DNA from: Mytilus trossulus | Taxonomy: Eukaryota; Mollusca; Bivalvia; Mytilida; Mytilidae | Reading direction: 5' to 3' | Length of the DNA stretch: 64,000 nt | Assembly: GCF_036588685.1 (NCBI RefSeq) | Contig: NC_086374.1 | Span: 71,298,457-71,362,456 of the forward strand | Part shown: one piece after another, positions 1 through 12,025 of the stretch | How positions within the stretch are numbered: the first letter of the stretch is position 1 | Layout: each line of letters starts with the position of its first letter | Translations under genes and position numbers: made by a program | Notes under the pieces: model-generated | Databases searched by the model: none | Told to the model about the DNA's origin: nothing | The model's input: the letters and a program-made list of their open reading frames with translations, nothing else

Positions 1-1409
1 AACATAAGGCATCTACATGTATATACAAAGTATGAAATATCCAGGTCTTCCACCATCTAAAATATAATACTTTTAAGATGTTAACTAAAATCGCCGCCGC
101 CGCCGCCATTTTTAAGATGTTAACTAAACCGCCGCCAGATTACTTTTTCTTTGTCAAGCTTTCTTCGACAAAAGTATAGAAATTGGACCTAATTTTACCA
201 GCCCAACACTGCCAGGGCAAAATAAGCTGTGTGGGATGTCCAACGAAACAAAATCCGGTCGCAATAACAACGATATGTTGTAGGAGCCTATAGTGCCTTG
301 TTTCTTCGTAAAAATAATAGTCATGAAACAGTAAATATTATTACGTTCGGAATTAACAAAATTTAATGATATTGACGAACTAGTCCACCAGTGTTCATTT
401 TACTAATAAGCCGATCAAAGAGCGATAAGTCAAATCTTGATAAGCAAAATATCTGTACAAAAGTCGTTTTCAATTATTTAGAAACATCAAATAAACTTTC
501 ACAGATAAAAGGTGTTTTGCAAACAACATGAAATATAAAAAAATATTTGTTTAAGTCTTTTAAAATGTTTGTCATCAGGCCTTGCAGTCATAAAACTTTC
601 GAGCACGATTTTTGTACTCAGACTCAAGAATCAACCAATCAAATTACTGGATTTTATGTTTCGAGCACTTATTTTGTACTCCGAGTACTGAGTAAAGTTT
701 TATGACCGAGAGCCAAGGTGTTAAAAATACATGGCGCCAAACCCTTTTCCTGAACTTTTTCATATTTTATTTTTCTTGACCAGCAAATTTTATCTCGTCT
801 ATACCGTTATCATATTCATAACATAACGCGAAAATAAAGTCTTAATGGCGTTAAATGCACAAAACTTCATTTAAAACATACAAATACGGACATGCACCAA
901 TCGAAAAAAGACAAAGAATATGGGAAAACTCTTTAATATACACTCCAGCAGTAATATGGTAAAATCGTATTATAGAGAGGAAGAACGCATAAATAAGTTT
1001 TTGATATACAATCTTCTGCGAGCTTGAAAAAAAATAATTTCAAAATCCCGCAAAAAATATTTTCCGACACACACAGTGCATGTAACGTTTATATCTTGTT
1101 TCTGTCATTGGTACACAGGTTTGTATGTAATCAGGTGTTGGTGTTGACACCGCCTTGTTTGTCATTCATTTCCTTCTGATATGAACCAACACATCACACA
1201 ACGACATGTTCGCTAACAAGACAACAATTCAAGCATTGATTTCGTAAACCATTGAAAGATCGTCATTTATTCAGATTGAGAAGCTTAAATGATATCCAAA
1301 AGAATAATAGGCGCTAGAGACATCTCTCCTCCTTGTTATTTTTTTAATTTCGGTTGTTATGTTTTATGAACTCAACGTGGAAAATAATAATAATAATAAA
1401 ATTGACAGC
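1..1409. other. Intergenic stretch with a microsatellite and a small palindromic repeat
   Basis: I see no gene here. A short GCC-type microsatellite lies near 91-110. Around 586-710 a roughly 120-bp imperfect palindrome has both ends carrying GTCATAAAACTTT in opposite orientation. Inside it, inverted GAGCAC and GTACTC blocks repeat the symmetry, as in a small MITE. No target duplication was evident. Confidence 0.4.
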
Positions 1410-1416
1410 ACGAAAC

Positions 1417-2930
1417 TACGGAAGCGTATTAGGGACATTTAAAAAATAAATTTGGCAGTGAAATTTTATTTCAAAGTCGAAATTTTGACATTTCAAATCT
1501 CAAAATTTCGACTTTAACTCGAAATTTTAACTTTTCTTATCTTGAAATTTTGACCTTCTAAAATCTTGAAATTTCGACTTTTTTTTAACTCGAAATTTCG
1601 ACTTCTTTTAAAATCAAAATTTCGACTTTTTCTAAACTCGAAATTTCGACTTCTTTTAAACCCAAAATTTCGACTTTTTTAAAACTTAAAATTTCGACTT
1701 TTCCTCAGTATTTATACGTTTGCGATTACCACATTCAAAGTCATTTATATCAGCGAGGCGGAGAGCCATTTACATCATAAACTTCATAAGCATATTTTAA
1801 TAAACTAAACCATTTTAAAGAGATTATTTTAGATAGAAAATCTTGTTCTTGCCAAAGAATAAACAAAATATGTTTCAGGTTCAAATACATATTTCAAGTC
1901 TGGACTTCAGATATGTGTACCAAGACAACCCCGCTATTCCGACACACCTATATTACGACATTCTTTTACTCAACAGTCTAATATATAAAGACAAGGGTTA
2001 ATAGTTGTGTTATAAGAATACAAACTTCCAAAACTAGAAAAAAAACCTGAGCAGCTCATTGTTCGTTCTGAATATGCATGGCATTTTTGGCTACTTGATT
2101 TACCATTGTTTAAACAAGGCAAAGTCAGTGACTTGCTATTGGTATACCAAACAGGCCTTTGAAACTGTGATGCTAAATGTTCTCAGACCTAATGATCCTA
2201 TGACAGTGTCGTGGAAACTAAAACATGGAATATGGGGGGGGGGGGGGGGGATTTCTTCAATATTAAATGCTAATCCATATCTTAATTTAAGTACAAAACC
2301 AGTTTCTGGATATAAATTGCCAAAATGTGTGGATGACGCTTAAATAATTTGCGTCCATGTCTACTCCTTCTAAAATTGTAATAACTGTGTTTGAATACTA
2401 AAATTTTTCGAGATTTCAACAGTGGAAATTTTGAAATCAAAGTCGAAATTACGATTTAAGAAAAAAGTCGAAATTTTTAGTTTACAAAAAGTCGAAATTT
2501 TGAGTTTAAAATAAGTCGAAATTTCGAGTTTTAAATAAGTTGAAATTTTGAGTTTAAAATAAGTTGAAATTTCGAGTTTTAAATAAGTCGAAATTTCGAG
2601 TTTAAAAATAGGTCGAAATTTCGAGTTTTAAATAAGTTGAAATTTTGAGTTTAGAATAAGTTGAAATTTCGAGTTTTTAAAAGGTCGAAATTTCAAGATT
2701 CTAGAAAGTCAAAATTTCAAGATTTTGGAAAGTCAAAATTTCAAGTTGTAGTCAAAATTTCGGGATTTGAAAAGTCAAAATTTCAAGTTGTTGTCAAAAT
2801 TTCAGGATTTGAAAAGTCAAAATTTCAAGTTGTAGTCAAAATTTTAGTGATTTGAAATGTCAAAATTTCGACTTTGAAAAAAAAGTTCACTGCCAATTTT
2901 ATTTTTTCTATGTCCCTAATACGCTTCCGT
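1417..2930. mobile_element. Foldback DNA element with arms built from tandem repeats
   Basis: About 90-100 bp at 1417-1505 recur inverted at 2840-2930. Both outer ends read ACGGAAGCGTATTAGGGACA going inward. The copies of ACGAAAC at 1410-1416 and 2931-2937 look like a target duplication of 7 bp or slightly more. Inside each arm is an array of roughly 26-27-bp units with the core GTCGAAATTTCGAGTTT, in opposite orientations (about 1470-1705 and 2405-2885). The centre (1706-2400) has no coding frame I trust and includes a 17-G run at 2234-2250. The structure fits a non-autonomous foldback or Mutator-like element. No transposase is visible. Confidence 0.75.
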
Positions 2931-3337
2931 ACGAAACACGTATTATATTGTCTGTGTATATGTGTTCCTCCCCCCAAAAAATCCTGTGGAAAAATAATTC
3001 TATATATTTTAAGTGAAAGAAATTTCAATTTACAAATGTATATGTATCAATACAGCACTTATGTATCACTACCATGGGCACCTGAAGGGAACCGAAATAG
3101 AGGAAGGACAAAAACGACATGGAGAAGAGCAACAGAGAGAGAAAGGAACCAACAAGGATAGACAAGTTGGAACGTGGCCAGAACAGCGACAAAAGATAGA
3201 AAAGGGTGGAAAAGCAGCGTGGAGGCCATTTGCGACTTCTGTTGCGGAGAGAATTAAGGTTAAGCAATACAAATTAAACAACAGAAATCAAAAATGGGAG
3301 TCCTGGCCCAATGCACCATGTCCTCAAAAAACTTTTA

Positions 3338-3492
3338 CAGGGGCGGATCCAGTGGGGCGGGGTGTTCCGGGGGTTGGGACCCCCCATTTTTTGGGACGAT
3401 CGATGCATTTGAATCGGGACATGTAGTTGGACGCCCTCCCCCTTTTGTCCTGGGTTAGGACCCCCCTTTTAAAATGGCTGGATCTGCCCCTG
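3338..3492. mobile_element. Short hAT-like MITE
   Basis: The element starts CAGGGGCGGATCCAG and ends CTGGATCTGCCCCTG, a nearly perfect 15-bp terminal inverted repeat of the type known from hAT-derived MITEs. It is flanked by TTTTA on both sides (3333-3337, 3493-3497). That is only 5 bp rather than the 8 bp expected for hAT, so the flank may have decayed or the match may be chance. The interior is G/C-rich with no coding capacity. Confidence 0.6.
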
Positions 3493-4640
3493 TTTTATGT
3501 CAACAGTTATTTTAGTTAGATGGATTTATCATGCATTGCATATGGATCGATAGGTCAGATTTGAGGACGACTTCTGTTGTGAAACAGATCAATTGTAGCA
3601 CATTTACTGCTGGTACAATATAATTGTTTATTGAAAAAAATACACTATTAAAAATGTAAATTTTGAAACAATTTTAGTCAATTAACAACATCTCTTTATT
3701 GTCATTTACAAAGACTTTAATTAAAAGCCAAAAAATCATCTGCATTTATATTAACACGGTTGGTGTCACTAGTGAAGCATAACGAGGTTTAAATCCTCGG
3801 ACTTAACTTATGTGTAAATGTTTGATAATGTGGCATGAAATTATGTGTCAATCAATCAATAATTAAAACACGTTTTATGGTATGAACATGTTCATGGTAC
3901 GGGTAGATGTTCCCTGGTGATGAAAATATTTACGTGAAGACAAGGAAAAAGATTAGATAAAAACGCCGAATAAGTGAGTACATCTTTATTTAATAACAAT
4001 CCTTAGTAACTATACCTTTTAGATATTTTGAAGAATCCGAAGCGTAAGGAAGTATTGACCTCGAAGTCTGTGTTTATACTTAAAATACAAACGCCCTTAC
4101 TTGTGCCGGCCCACTGCAATACAAAGCTCGACTAGTCCGGTCTTTTTTTCAACCCTTCAATTTTTTAACATTCACAATATTCACACAATTTTATTTGATA
4201 CGCTCTAATTAGTAAAGCAGTTTAAACACACATGATTTTATATCGTACGTATAATATTTAGTTTCATTCTTTTGTCCATGTTAATCAAAAAAACAAAACA
4301 ATTATTTCTTTTTACTTGAAGGGAACATTTTTAGAGGCAGATTTATAGACGTTTGGGGTTGGACAGAGAGGCAGAAAGCCCCGTAAAACGCAGACTTATT
4401 TCGTGTCCCTCTTCAAACTTTACTGGTTTGACCGCCCCCTCCCTTTTTCAAAATCCTGGATCAATATCCTGATCTTATACATGTTTTCCATATTTTATTT
4501 ACCACAGAACTGGTACGAGAAAATGCACATCAAAATCCAGGAACTTATTTATTTTCGTAAACACTTCATAAAATGCCTTTGAATGTTATTTTTAAATGTT
4601 CATCCATGCCTTCAAGATTACTCCTGTAGTACAACTATAC
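3493..4640. other. No gene recognised
   Basis: AT-rich sequence without a convincing coding frame. Around 4320-4460 there is G/C-rich text loosely resembling the 3338-3492 MITE (AGGCAGATTTATAG ... CCCTCCCTTTTTCAAAATCCTGG), perhaps a decayed relative. Confidence 0.35.
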
Positions 4641-5485
4641 TAGTCAACAAAAGAAACGACACACGAAAAAAATATTCAATATAAAACAAAATGAAATACA
4701 GTTTTTTAAAAGCTTTCGTTTACCTGTATGCACATTATGATAAATGAAAATCAAAACCTGTCGAAAAGTAACTAAATTCTGTGAAAACGATCATAGGGTG
4801 CAAATTACTTTTGCGGAAAGTTGGATAGAAAATCGACACACGATTTTCTAAGTCACGTGACTAAATGAGTTTTCAAATTTGCTTAATATTATCCAATATG
4901 CTAATCAAGTTAAGGTTATGTTGTAACTAATGGCTTGAAATATTGTTTTTTTATTTTTTTTGGTAAAAAAAAGTGTTTTTTTGAAATTCCAAATAATGCA
5001 AAAAAAATTGTTTTCTACGTCTTAAATCAATGCTTTGGATATGGAAACAACACTCTGTAAATTTGGAACCTTTCGGATAAGTTTTAAGATGGTTACCGGT
5101 TTTCTAAATTCCCTTTACATATACTGTCTATGGCAAATCAACATTTTAACGATTTTTTGTGGGGCCGAACTTTGCTTTAGAAATAAACGAAGAAACTGTG
5201 TTATTTTTAAAAAAGAATTGATGGCAAACATGATGGTCTTTACCTTTAAATGAGAGGTTGGCATCATTAGTTGGAACTTCTGTTTTTAAAATTGTCGTTT
5301 TGTGTAAATTTTGTCAAACAAGTTAAATTTCGGCAAATGACGTCATGAAAGCAAAAAAAAATATTTTTAAACATTTATTTTTCCATGGTCATTAAGTATT
5401 ACTACCTTCAATATTAGTCCTATAAACGGAAAACTTTATCTTTAATTTGAAAAAAAAGTCGTGTATCGTTTCTTTTGTTGACTAG
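4641..5485. mobile_element. MITE-like element with about 27-bp terminal inverted repeats
   Basis: CTAGTCAACAAAAGAAACGA at 4641 recurs as its reverse complement ending at 5485. The match extends about 27 bp with one mismatch. The 845-bp interior is AT-rich and holds only chance frames. I could not define a target duplication, so the superfamily is open. Confidence 0.65.
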
Positions 5486-6054
5486 TCAGTTCACAACGAG
5501 TACATCTATTTCAATTTAATTTCTGTGTGTTTCATTAAAAAACAATTCGAATATTGGACACCGTATGCAGAGACTAAGTTGGCAAGTATTTACACTTAGT
5601 CCCAAATACACATTTTTTTCTTATTTCATAAAACATGCACTTCAATATTTTTGTTTGATTATTTCCTAAAATCATAATGTTTTATATTACTATTCTCCTT
5701 AGGGTGTCCCTGTGCCAGGAAACCAAGGGAGATGAGAGTTGTACAGTTAAGGTGAGTAATTGATCCAGGATGGGGCGTAAAGGGTGTACGCCACTCCATA
5801 TTTGATCGCACCAAAAATGATGGTATGTTTTTACACGTTTCATTTTTATCATAAAATCGTCCAAAATCTTTTCGGTATATAATCCGTTTTATTGAACTGC
5901 GCCTCTTTCTAAGATCCTGGATTTGCTACTGCTGAAATACATGTATCTATTCCAAATAATCAGAATTGTTTACATCAAACATTTTAGATATGAATTGGTT
6001 TTGGATTTACTCATTGTAGAAGGCAGTTCTTTACTTCTTTTTCCTTTGATCTCA

Positions 6055-6142
6055 AATTTCTTATTTCTGAATCCTTAATATTATTTCAATTGTATAATAT
6101 AATTGTTTAATGTTGATTTATCTGAATAAATATTGTTTAAAC
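6055..6142 (+). repeat. Fragment of LINE 3' tail
   Basis: The segment reading TTCTGAATCC, then ATATTATTTC, then ATCTGAATAAATATTGTT matches the tail of the LINE ending near 19376. It is probably a severely 5'-truncated insertion of the same LINE family. Confidence 0.5.
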
Positions 6143-6359
6143 TATTGGAGAATTTGGAGCTTTTGACCGAATATAAAAACATATAAATAACATAAAAACA
6201 GTGCATTTTGATATATAAAACAACCAGTAATACAAAGTTGAAATCTCACATACATAGCATGCAAATAAAAATAAGCAACAAATTTCGAATGAAGTAACAA
6301 CATGCTGTTAAAGAGAGGCGAAAGATACAAGAGTGACCTTCGTCAAGGTATTTGACTTT

Positions 6360-6600
6360 GATAAAGATGAGAAGGAGTTGTGGAATGATTGCCAATAAGA
6401 CAACTATTCAACCAGTCGAGAGATATCAATGACGTTGATTTGAGTATAATCACTATGTATATATCACTGTACGGACTTCAACAATGAATAAAATCCATAC
6501 CGTGTAGAAAGCTATTAGATTCCCCGACATGAGGATATGTAAACACAATTCAAACGACAAAACAAACATGACCAGACTTTAACCTAGCTGCGGAACCGTA
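6360..6600 (+). repeat. Diverged dispersed mussel-type repeat
   Basis: GATGAGAAGGAGTTGTGGAA followed by GATTGCCAATAAGACAAC, a 'CCATACCG' block and an AACGACAAAACAAACATG-like end is a decayed version of the better preserved repeat at 8826-9240. Similar decayed pieces occur near 51090-51240 and, inverted, near 60300-60340. Confidence 0.45.
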
Positions 6601-6743
6601 GTTCTTCGGTCGTTTTGATATTTTTGACTTTTTGCAAAACAAAAAGCTACGGTTTTTTCTCTTATATTTTATTCATATTTAATTTTTATCTAAATGTTTT
6701 TCCTCTATATTATAAGTGCTCGTAAATAATTAAATACATATTA

Positions 6744-7703
6744 ATGTTTATCTTAATATTTTACAACAGGAAATTCAAAGGTTTCCGAAGAGTGTTTGTT
6801 ATTGTCATTATATGTTTGGTTGCCTTGGCTACCATGCGTAAATTTTCTACAAGAAATATAACAGTTCAGAAAAATCCGGTACCATATGGCAGGAACGAAA
6901 GGAAAATCACAGTAGGGTTCCATGGGAGAGCAGGTAATCAGATGTTCCAATACGCTTCACTTATAGGGATTGCTAAAATGAATAACATGACCCCGGTCTT
7001 ACTGGAGATAACAGAACTATGGAATATGTTTGACTTGCCTATAAGTACTGCATATATGGATAAATCAGGGAAATATACAGAGGTAAAGGAGGAACATACG
7101 GCCGTGTATGCTCCAAAATTCGAAAATATTAAAAGTACCACTGATGTATATCTTAATAGGTATTTACAATCTTGGAAGTATTTTGAAAATGTCAAGATGG
7201 ACTTGAAACAGCGACATTACAAAATAAAAAATGCACTTTTAGAAGAGGCATCGCCTTACGTTCAAGACATAAAGAGAAAAGTTTCTAAAGAGGCAGTTTT
7301 CGTTGGTGTCCATGTAAGACGTGGAGATATAGTGCACGAAAGAAAACCAGTAGGTCATATTCCTGCGCCAATACCCTATTTTTATAGGGCGATGAATTAT
7401 TTCCGGAAACGATATTCTAACGTTGTTTTTGTCATGATTTCTAATAGTATGATGTGGTGTCAAGATCATTTAGACGATTCTTCAAATGTATACCATGTTG
7501 AGACTGGCGACCCTTACATAGATTTTGCTATTTTACATAAAATGGACCACCTTATACTTTCGGTGGGAACATTTGGCTGGTGGGCAGGATATTTGTCCCC
7601 TGGTACCGTCATTTTCTATAAAGGGTACCCTAAAGCAAATACCACAATGAGCATCGAGATGAAACAAACAGACTTTATCCCACGTCACTGGGTCGGGCTT
7701 TGA
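6744..7703 (+). CDS. Alpha-1,2-fucosyltransferase-like protein (GT11)
   Basis: This 319-residue frame looks like a type II Golgi glycosyltransferase of family GT11, which transfers fucose from GDP-fucose to terminal galactose. A short basic N-terminus precedes one membrane segment (about residues 15-31). GRAGNQMFQYA (61-71) and HVRRGDIV (190-197), the GDP-fucose-binding signature, follow. SVGTFGWWAGYL (273-284) is the family's late motif. Length and motif order fit an intact catalytic domain. The start is uncertain: TTTTACAACAG just before codon 9 resembles a splice acceptor, so the true first residues may lie in an upstream exon. No neighbouring host gene is linked to it. The donor specificity is well supported by family; the acceptor specificity is inferred. 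Confidence 0.85.
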   Translation: MFILIFYNRKFKGFRRVFVIVIICLVALATMRKFSTRNITVQKNPVPYGRNERKITVGFHGRAGNQMFQYASLIGIAKMNNMTPVLLEITELWNMFDLPISTAYMDKSGKYTEVKEEHTAVYAPKFENIKSTTDVYLNRYLQSWKYFENVKMDLKQRHYKIKNALLEEASPYVQDIKRKVSKEAVFVGVHVRRGDIVHERKPVGHIPAPIPYFYRAMNYFRKRYSNVVFVMISNSMMWCQDHLDDSSNVYHVETGDPYIDFAILHKMDHLILSVGTFGWWAGYLSPGTVIFYKGYPKANTTMSIEMKQTDFIPRHWVGL

Positions 7704-8394
7704 TAATTTCCAGATATATAGGACAAAGCAAACATATCTTCAAAACCACGAAAAGATACACATTCCAAATAACTACTAGTGTGGTTATAATAACTCGGAC
7801 AACATGACTTGTTCCGTATGTTTGTGCTCAATGTTTTAAGTCGCGCGATGGAAAGACGATTGTAATAAACGATGTAAAGTGGCAAACATCGAATAGGTTT
7901 GCGAGACATCAGACTTGACCAAGGGATGGACGGCTTTGCAAACTGTGGGTTGAACATTATAATGCATCAAACAATTGGAAGGACATGGTGAGAGACTACA
8001 AGAGCAATTCCGTTCAATATTGACCGTCATTCAAAAAAAAATGTTGTGTTTTGCATTCATAAAAGCGTCTCAATATTTTCCATATACTATAAGTGATAAG
8101 GCAGTAATCACGTTAATTTCTTTCATAATATCAGAGGTTATGGACAATGTGCACATGCAGAAGAATACTTGATGATTGGTTTCAATATATAATCTGTTAT
8201 ATTTTAAGAATATCCAGAATGATTTAATTGTTCGTTACAGCAAGTGTGACGAAACACTGAAGTATTTATACTTGGTCAATCCTTGTTCAGACATCAGTGC
8301 AACATCCTATGATTTGTAAATACTTGTCTATAAAGATGGATGCGTAACTTGATAATCATATAGGAAGATGTGGTATGAGTGCCAATGAGATTAG
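7704..8394. other. 3' flank of the GT11 gene, no further gene recognised
   Basis: Mixed-composition sequence with only short chance frames. AATAAA-like stretches occur but no terminator or exon can be assigned. Confidence 0.3.
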
Positions 8395-9590
8395 GCCTGT
8401 TTCTCAGATACCACAAGCAGTAGATGAACTATATTTTGTGTTTGGAATGATTGTAAGGGGTACATGTAGGTCTGCCAGGTTTTCTTCTGACCTTAATCTC
8501 ATATTCATGGTTCATTGGTCAATGTTACGTTTTTGTGGTTTTGTCATTTAGGTATTTAAAGCAATTGGTCAATTATATCTGGTGTATGGAAGGATTGTAC
8601 AATGTACATGTCGGTCTAGCCAATATTAGATGACATTGACCTCATTTTCATGGTTAAATAGTCAATGTTGAGATTTCGTTTTTTGTCAAATTTTCAAATC
8701 ATAATAATAGGTCAGCTATATTTAATTATGGTATAATAATACGTATAATAATATGTCTGTCTGACAGGTATCATCCAACCGTGAACTCCTTGTCAATTGC
8801 CATAAGCAATAAGTCAACTACATATAAAAAAGAAGATGAGGTATGATAGCCAATGAGAAACACTCCACAAGTCTAGAGACCAAATGACACAAAAATTAAC
8901 AACTAAAGGTCATTGTACGACCTTCAACAATGCCCATATCGCATAGTCCGGTAATAAAGGCCCCGAAATGACAAATATAAAACAATCCAAACTATAAAAA
9001 CTAACGGCATAATTTATGTACAGAAAATGAACGAAAAACAAATATGTAACACATCAACAAACGACAACCACTGAATTACAGGCTGCTGACTTTGACAGGC
9101 ACATACATACAGAATGTGGCGGGGTTAAACATTTTAGTGGGGTTCCTAAACCTTCCCTAATCTGGGACAGTCGTGTAAGGTAAAACATCAGAACGAACTA
9201 TGAAAATCAGTTGAAATAGGCTTAACGCATTAGATGGATACAAATAGAAATACATCTAATAAAAACAGAGAGTGGACGTGACCGGGTCTTCTATATGCCA
9301 ACAACAAAAAGACACTAAGTACTGATCTGAGAGTACTCGCAGTTACTGTCAGCTAGTTCAAAGCCACATAATGACTCATAAAAAATAAGACTGAATTATC
9401 AATCGGTACACAATTAAAATCCAATGGCTTTAATAAATGTGAAGGCGTAATACTCAGTCAGAGGAAATATACGTACATGCATATTTGGTGTATAGATTAA
9501 TTGTAGGTGGAATATGTCTATTTGAGAGGATTTATTTGAGCTTGACCTCATTGTCATGACTCTTAAAACATTTTAGTGTATGTGATACCT
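8395..9590 (+). repeat. Tandem-like units plus a dispersed mussel repeat
   Basis: Units containing 'CTCAT(A/T)TTCATGGTT ... GTCAATGTT ... GTGTATGGAA ... GTACATGT' occur at about 8400-8560 and 8560-8720, and a further one at about 9480-9590. The period is roughly 160-180 bp. Between them, 8826-9240 is a dispersed repeat I recognise as abundant in mussel genomes. Its landmarks are GAGACCAAATGACAC, AACAACTAAAGGTCA, GAATGTGGCGGGGTTAAAC and ATCAGTTGAAATAGGCTTAA. Tandem units of about 160 bp inside non-autonomous (pearl/Helitron-like) elements are known in bivalves. Membership here is inference. Confidence 0.5.
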
Positions 9591-10094
9591 GTTGTAAGAC
9601 ATTCAACATACAATCAATGCCAGTTAAAGCAGGTGAGATATTTCTAGCGTGTGCACTATTGGTTTCAAACAAAGCGAAGTTTTCAAAACCTTTACCATCA
9701 AACTAAACAAATTTTAACATCAAAAGGGTGCACACAAGAATTTAAATACAAGTATTACGCAAACTCCAAAACATTATCAACGATCGAAAACTAAATGTAT
9801 AATACTTGCAACAAATAAAAAAGAACATACATTTGGACATATCATGCACTTTAGGTGCAGCTTTTTATATGCATTCTTTTGTATATCATTCTATTCTACT
9901 TTTGTAATAATAGTGCAGTACAAGTGTAAGGTGGACACTCTCCTGTAAAAAATCAATTATTCTAAAAGATTGGATGTGAGTAGGCATTCAAATTTTCCCG
10001 CAAAAACAATCTTCCATACAGAGTTACCGGTCCCAGACGGTAGTGTCGCAAAACGTTCCTTGAGATGTTCTTAAAGATTTAAGCTATATTTTTT

Positions 10095-10675
10095 CTTTGG
10101 TCTTGGACAATGTTTAACTGTCTGCATATTCTTCGGATTTATCGAAATACTATCTTAGTTTATAAAAGCTCGACTTTCTTTTTGAATTAGGAAGCATTTT
10201 AAGTTTAAGTTTGTAGAACTTTTAAATCTTTAAAGATTTTTTTAAGCTTTATCCAAAGATCATCATAAATATCTCATAGAACGATGACATCATCCAGATA
10301 TGCAAAACATTTTTCCATGGAAGTTCTTTCAAAATTAGCTAAATGACTCTGCTGAAAGTTGCTGGTGAGTTGTAAAGTCGAAAAGGTAGTTGGACATGTT
10401 TGAAAAGTCCATATATTATTACGAAAACTGTCTTATGAGGATTTTTCTCATCGAATTTAATTTTCCACTCTCCTGCAGCCATATCTTATGCACTCATATA
10501 TACACTTCCTCTCAATGTATTCATGTAGGACTCATTTTTTGGCAAAGGGAAGACATCCTTAGTCGTAACTATATGAACGGACAAAAATCCATACAGTATC
10601 GCAAACTGCCACCTTTCTTTAAAACTAACACAGGACACCTATCGGATATAGAAGGTTTATACTTCCTATCAATCA
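10095..10675 (-). pseudogene. Decayed Ty3/Gypsy reverse transcriptase fragment
   Basis: Reading the minus strand with frame changes gives the Ty3/Gypsy RT in order. The segments resemble the conserved KKGGSLRYCMDF block, an 'FPLP' block, DMAAG.W.IKFDEK, HKTVFVIIYGLF, QLPFRLYNSPATFSRV, then FAYLDDVIVL (YLDD at about 10286-10303), then NLKLKCFLIQKES and ISINPKN..TVK. Stops and frameshifts interrupt it throughout and neither LTR nor integrase was found. It is an old fragment of a retrotransposon polyprotein with no intact frame. Confidence 0.75.
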
Positions 10676-11382
10676 TTTGATTTGCAATTGATTAGTTTTT
10701 TTTCTTCATTTTCAAATTTAACGGAGTTCTACGCATTCGGTGTATGATTGCTGCTGCTTCTCCTATATTTATTTGATGTTTTCTTTTTCTTTAAAACAAT
10801 CCTAGATTCATGAATATTTAACTCATGAAAAGTGTAATTTCCTTTTTCAAAGGTACTATATGTATTTGATATTCATTGTTATGACTAATTTCCGTTTTTT
10901 TTTAAATTCGCCGCCACTATGTCAGTAAACACCGAGTGTCTCGATTGTCTTGTTTTGACGTAGATTCGAACCGACTTCTGACACTAATGTTGTACAGTTT
11001 TTGAAACGTAAAAGTAAAATCTTCCTCAGTCGGGAATCGTACGTACAGCGTTCGAGAATTGTTCGTATAAAGTTCGGCCATCGATCTTACATCGTTGGTA
11101 AAGCGTTCGCACAATGTTCGGACAGCGTTCGTACATCATCTTTTCGTCATCGTTTAGGAATTGGTTGTCGTATGGTAAATTGTATCGTTAAGCGTTTGTT
11201 TAGTGTACGGTATGTGAATAATATGTTGAGTTAAGAACTTTAATAGATAAAAGATAATTGAATATGAAATAAAGAGGAATAAAATAAAACCACATATTAG
11301 ATTGGAATGATTTATAATTCTTAACGTATAGAGGCAAATAATTCAAACATGTTGAAAACAAGAACAAATTTATACTTAAAAG
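10676..11382. other. No gene recognised; CpG-rich GCGTTCG-motif stretch
   Basis: Between about 11025 and 11200 the motif CGTTCG(T/C)A recurs about five times at irregular 15-30-bp spacing, on a locally CpG-rich background (for example GTACAGCGTTCGAG, GTAAAGCGTTCGCAC, GACAGCGTTCGTAC). It looks like a decayed short tandem repeat. I see no gene. Confidence 0.35.
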
Positions 11383-12000
11383 AGGACATCCTGGATGAAG
11401 ATCAAGAAATTAAGATTGACTGTGACCGGAAATTTAGGATATGTTGGGGAGAGACAGAAATTTTGCCTAGCCTTGCAACAGACCCCTACCGCGCAAACTA
11501 AAGAGTTTTTAAACTGGTTCTTAACGTTGGTTAATGAAATGACGATAGAAAGAAAGCTATTAAACCAAGAGTTCCAAATGGTGAAGTTGAAATCATCCCT
11601 TCGTAAATTTTACGGACGCCATCACGAGTTGGTTAACCGTTATGGAATAACCGTTCCAAAAATGATATCGGATATGTTCCTTACGTCGTAACTACAATCC
11701 CCTTCCCTTTCATGAATTTGACCTACCGAATTAGACTATTTGCCGGATTTGTTATCACATAAGCCACACGACAGTTGCCAAATGTTGAGCAGGATCTGCT
11801 TACCCTTCCGGATCACCTGAGATCACCCCTAGTTTTTGGTGAGGTTCGTGTTGTTTATTCTTTAGTTTTCTATGTTGTGTCATGTGTAATATTGTTTGTC
11901 TTTTCTTCTTTTTTATTTTTAGCCATGGCGTTGTCAGTTTGTTTTAGAATTATGAGTTTTACTGTCCCTTTGGTATCTTTCGTCCCTCTTTTACAATAAA
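11383..12000 (+). mobile_element. Penelope-like RT C-terminus and 3' tail (fragment)
   Basis: Frame 11395-11691 ends in a segment (KLLNQEFQMVKLKSSLRKFY followed by GRHHELVNRYGI) typical of the C-terminus of Penelope-like reverse transcriptases. The same block appears on the minus strand near 14131-14313. The first part of the frame (11383-11550) is unrelated and recurs at 12026-12192, so the frame is a chimera. The following 300 bp match, inverted, the tail at about 13700-14000. No endonuclease follows the RT, as expected if this family also carries it N-terminally. Non-functional fragment. Confidence 0.7.
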
Positions 12001-12025
12001 AACAGTAGGTAAGTCACATAAAAGA

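Noticed and set aside
2059-2343. 94-codon open frame
   Set aside because: It crosses a 17-G run and lies inside a foldback element; no protein-like motif.
1470-2885. CRISPR-like array
   Set aside because: The 26-27-bp units are contiguous and variable with no unique spacers, in animal DNA with inverted arms; it is a tandem repeat.
2661-3426. Several short frames on both strands
   Set aside because: They translate tandem repeat units (repeating KSKFQ..KISGFE) or G/C-rich MITE sequence.
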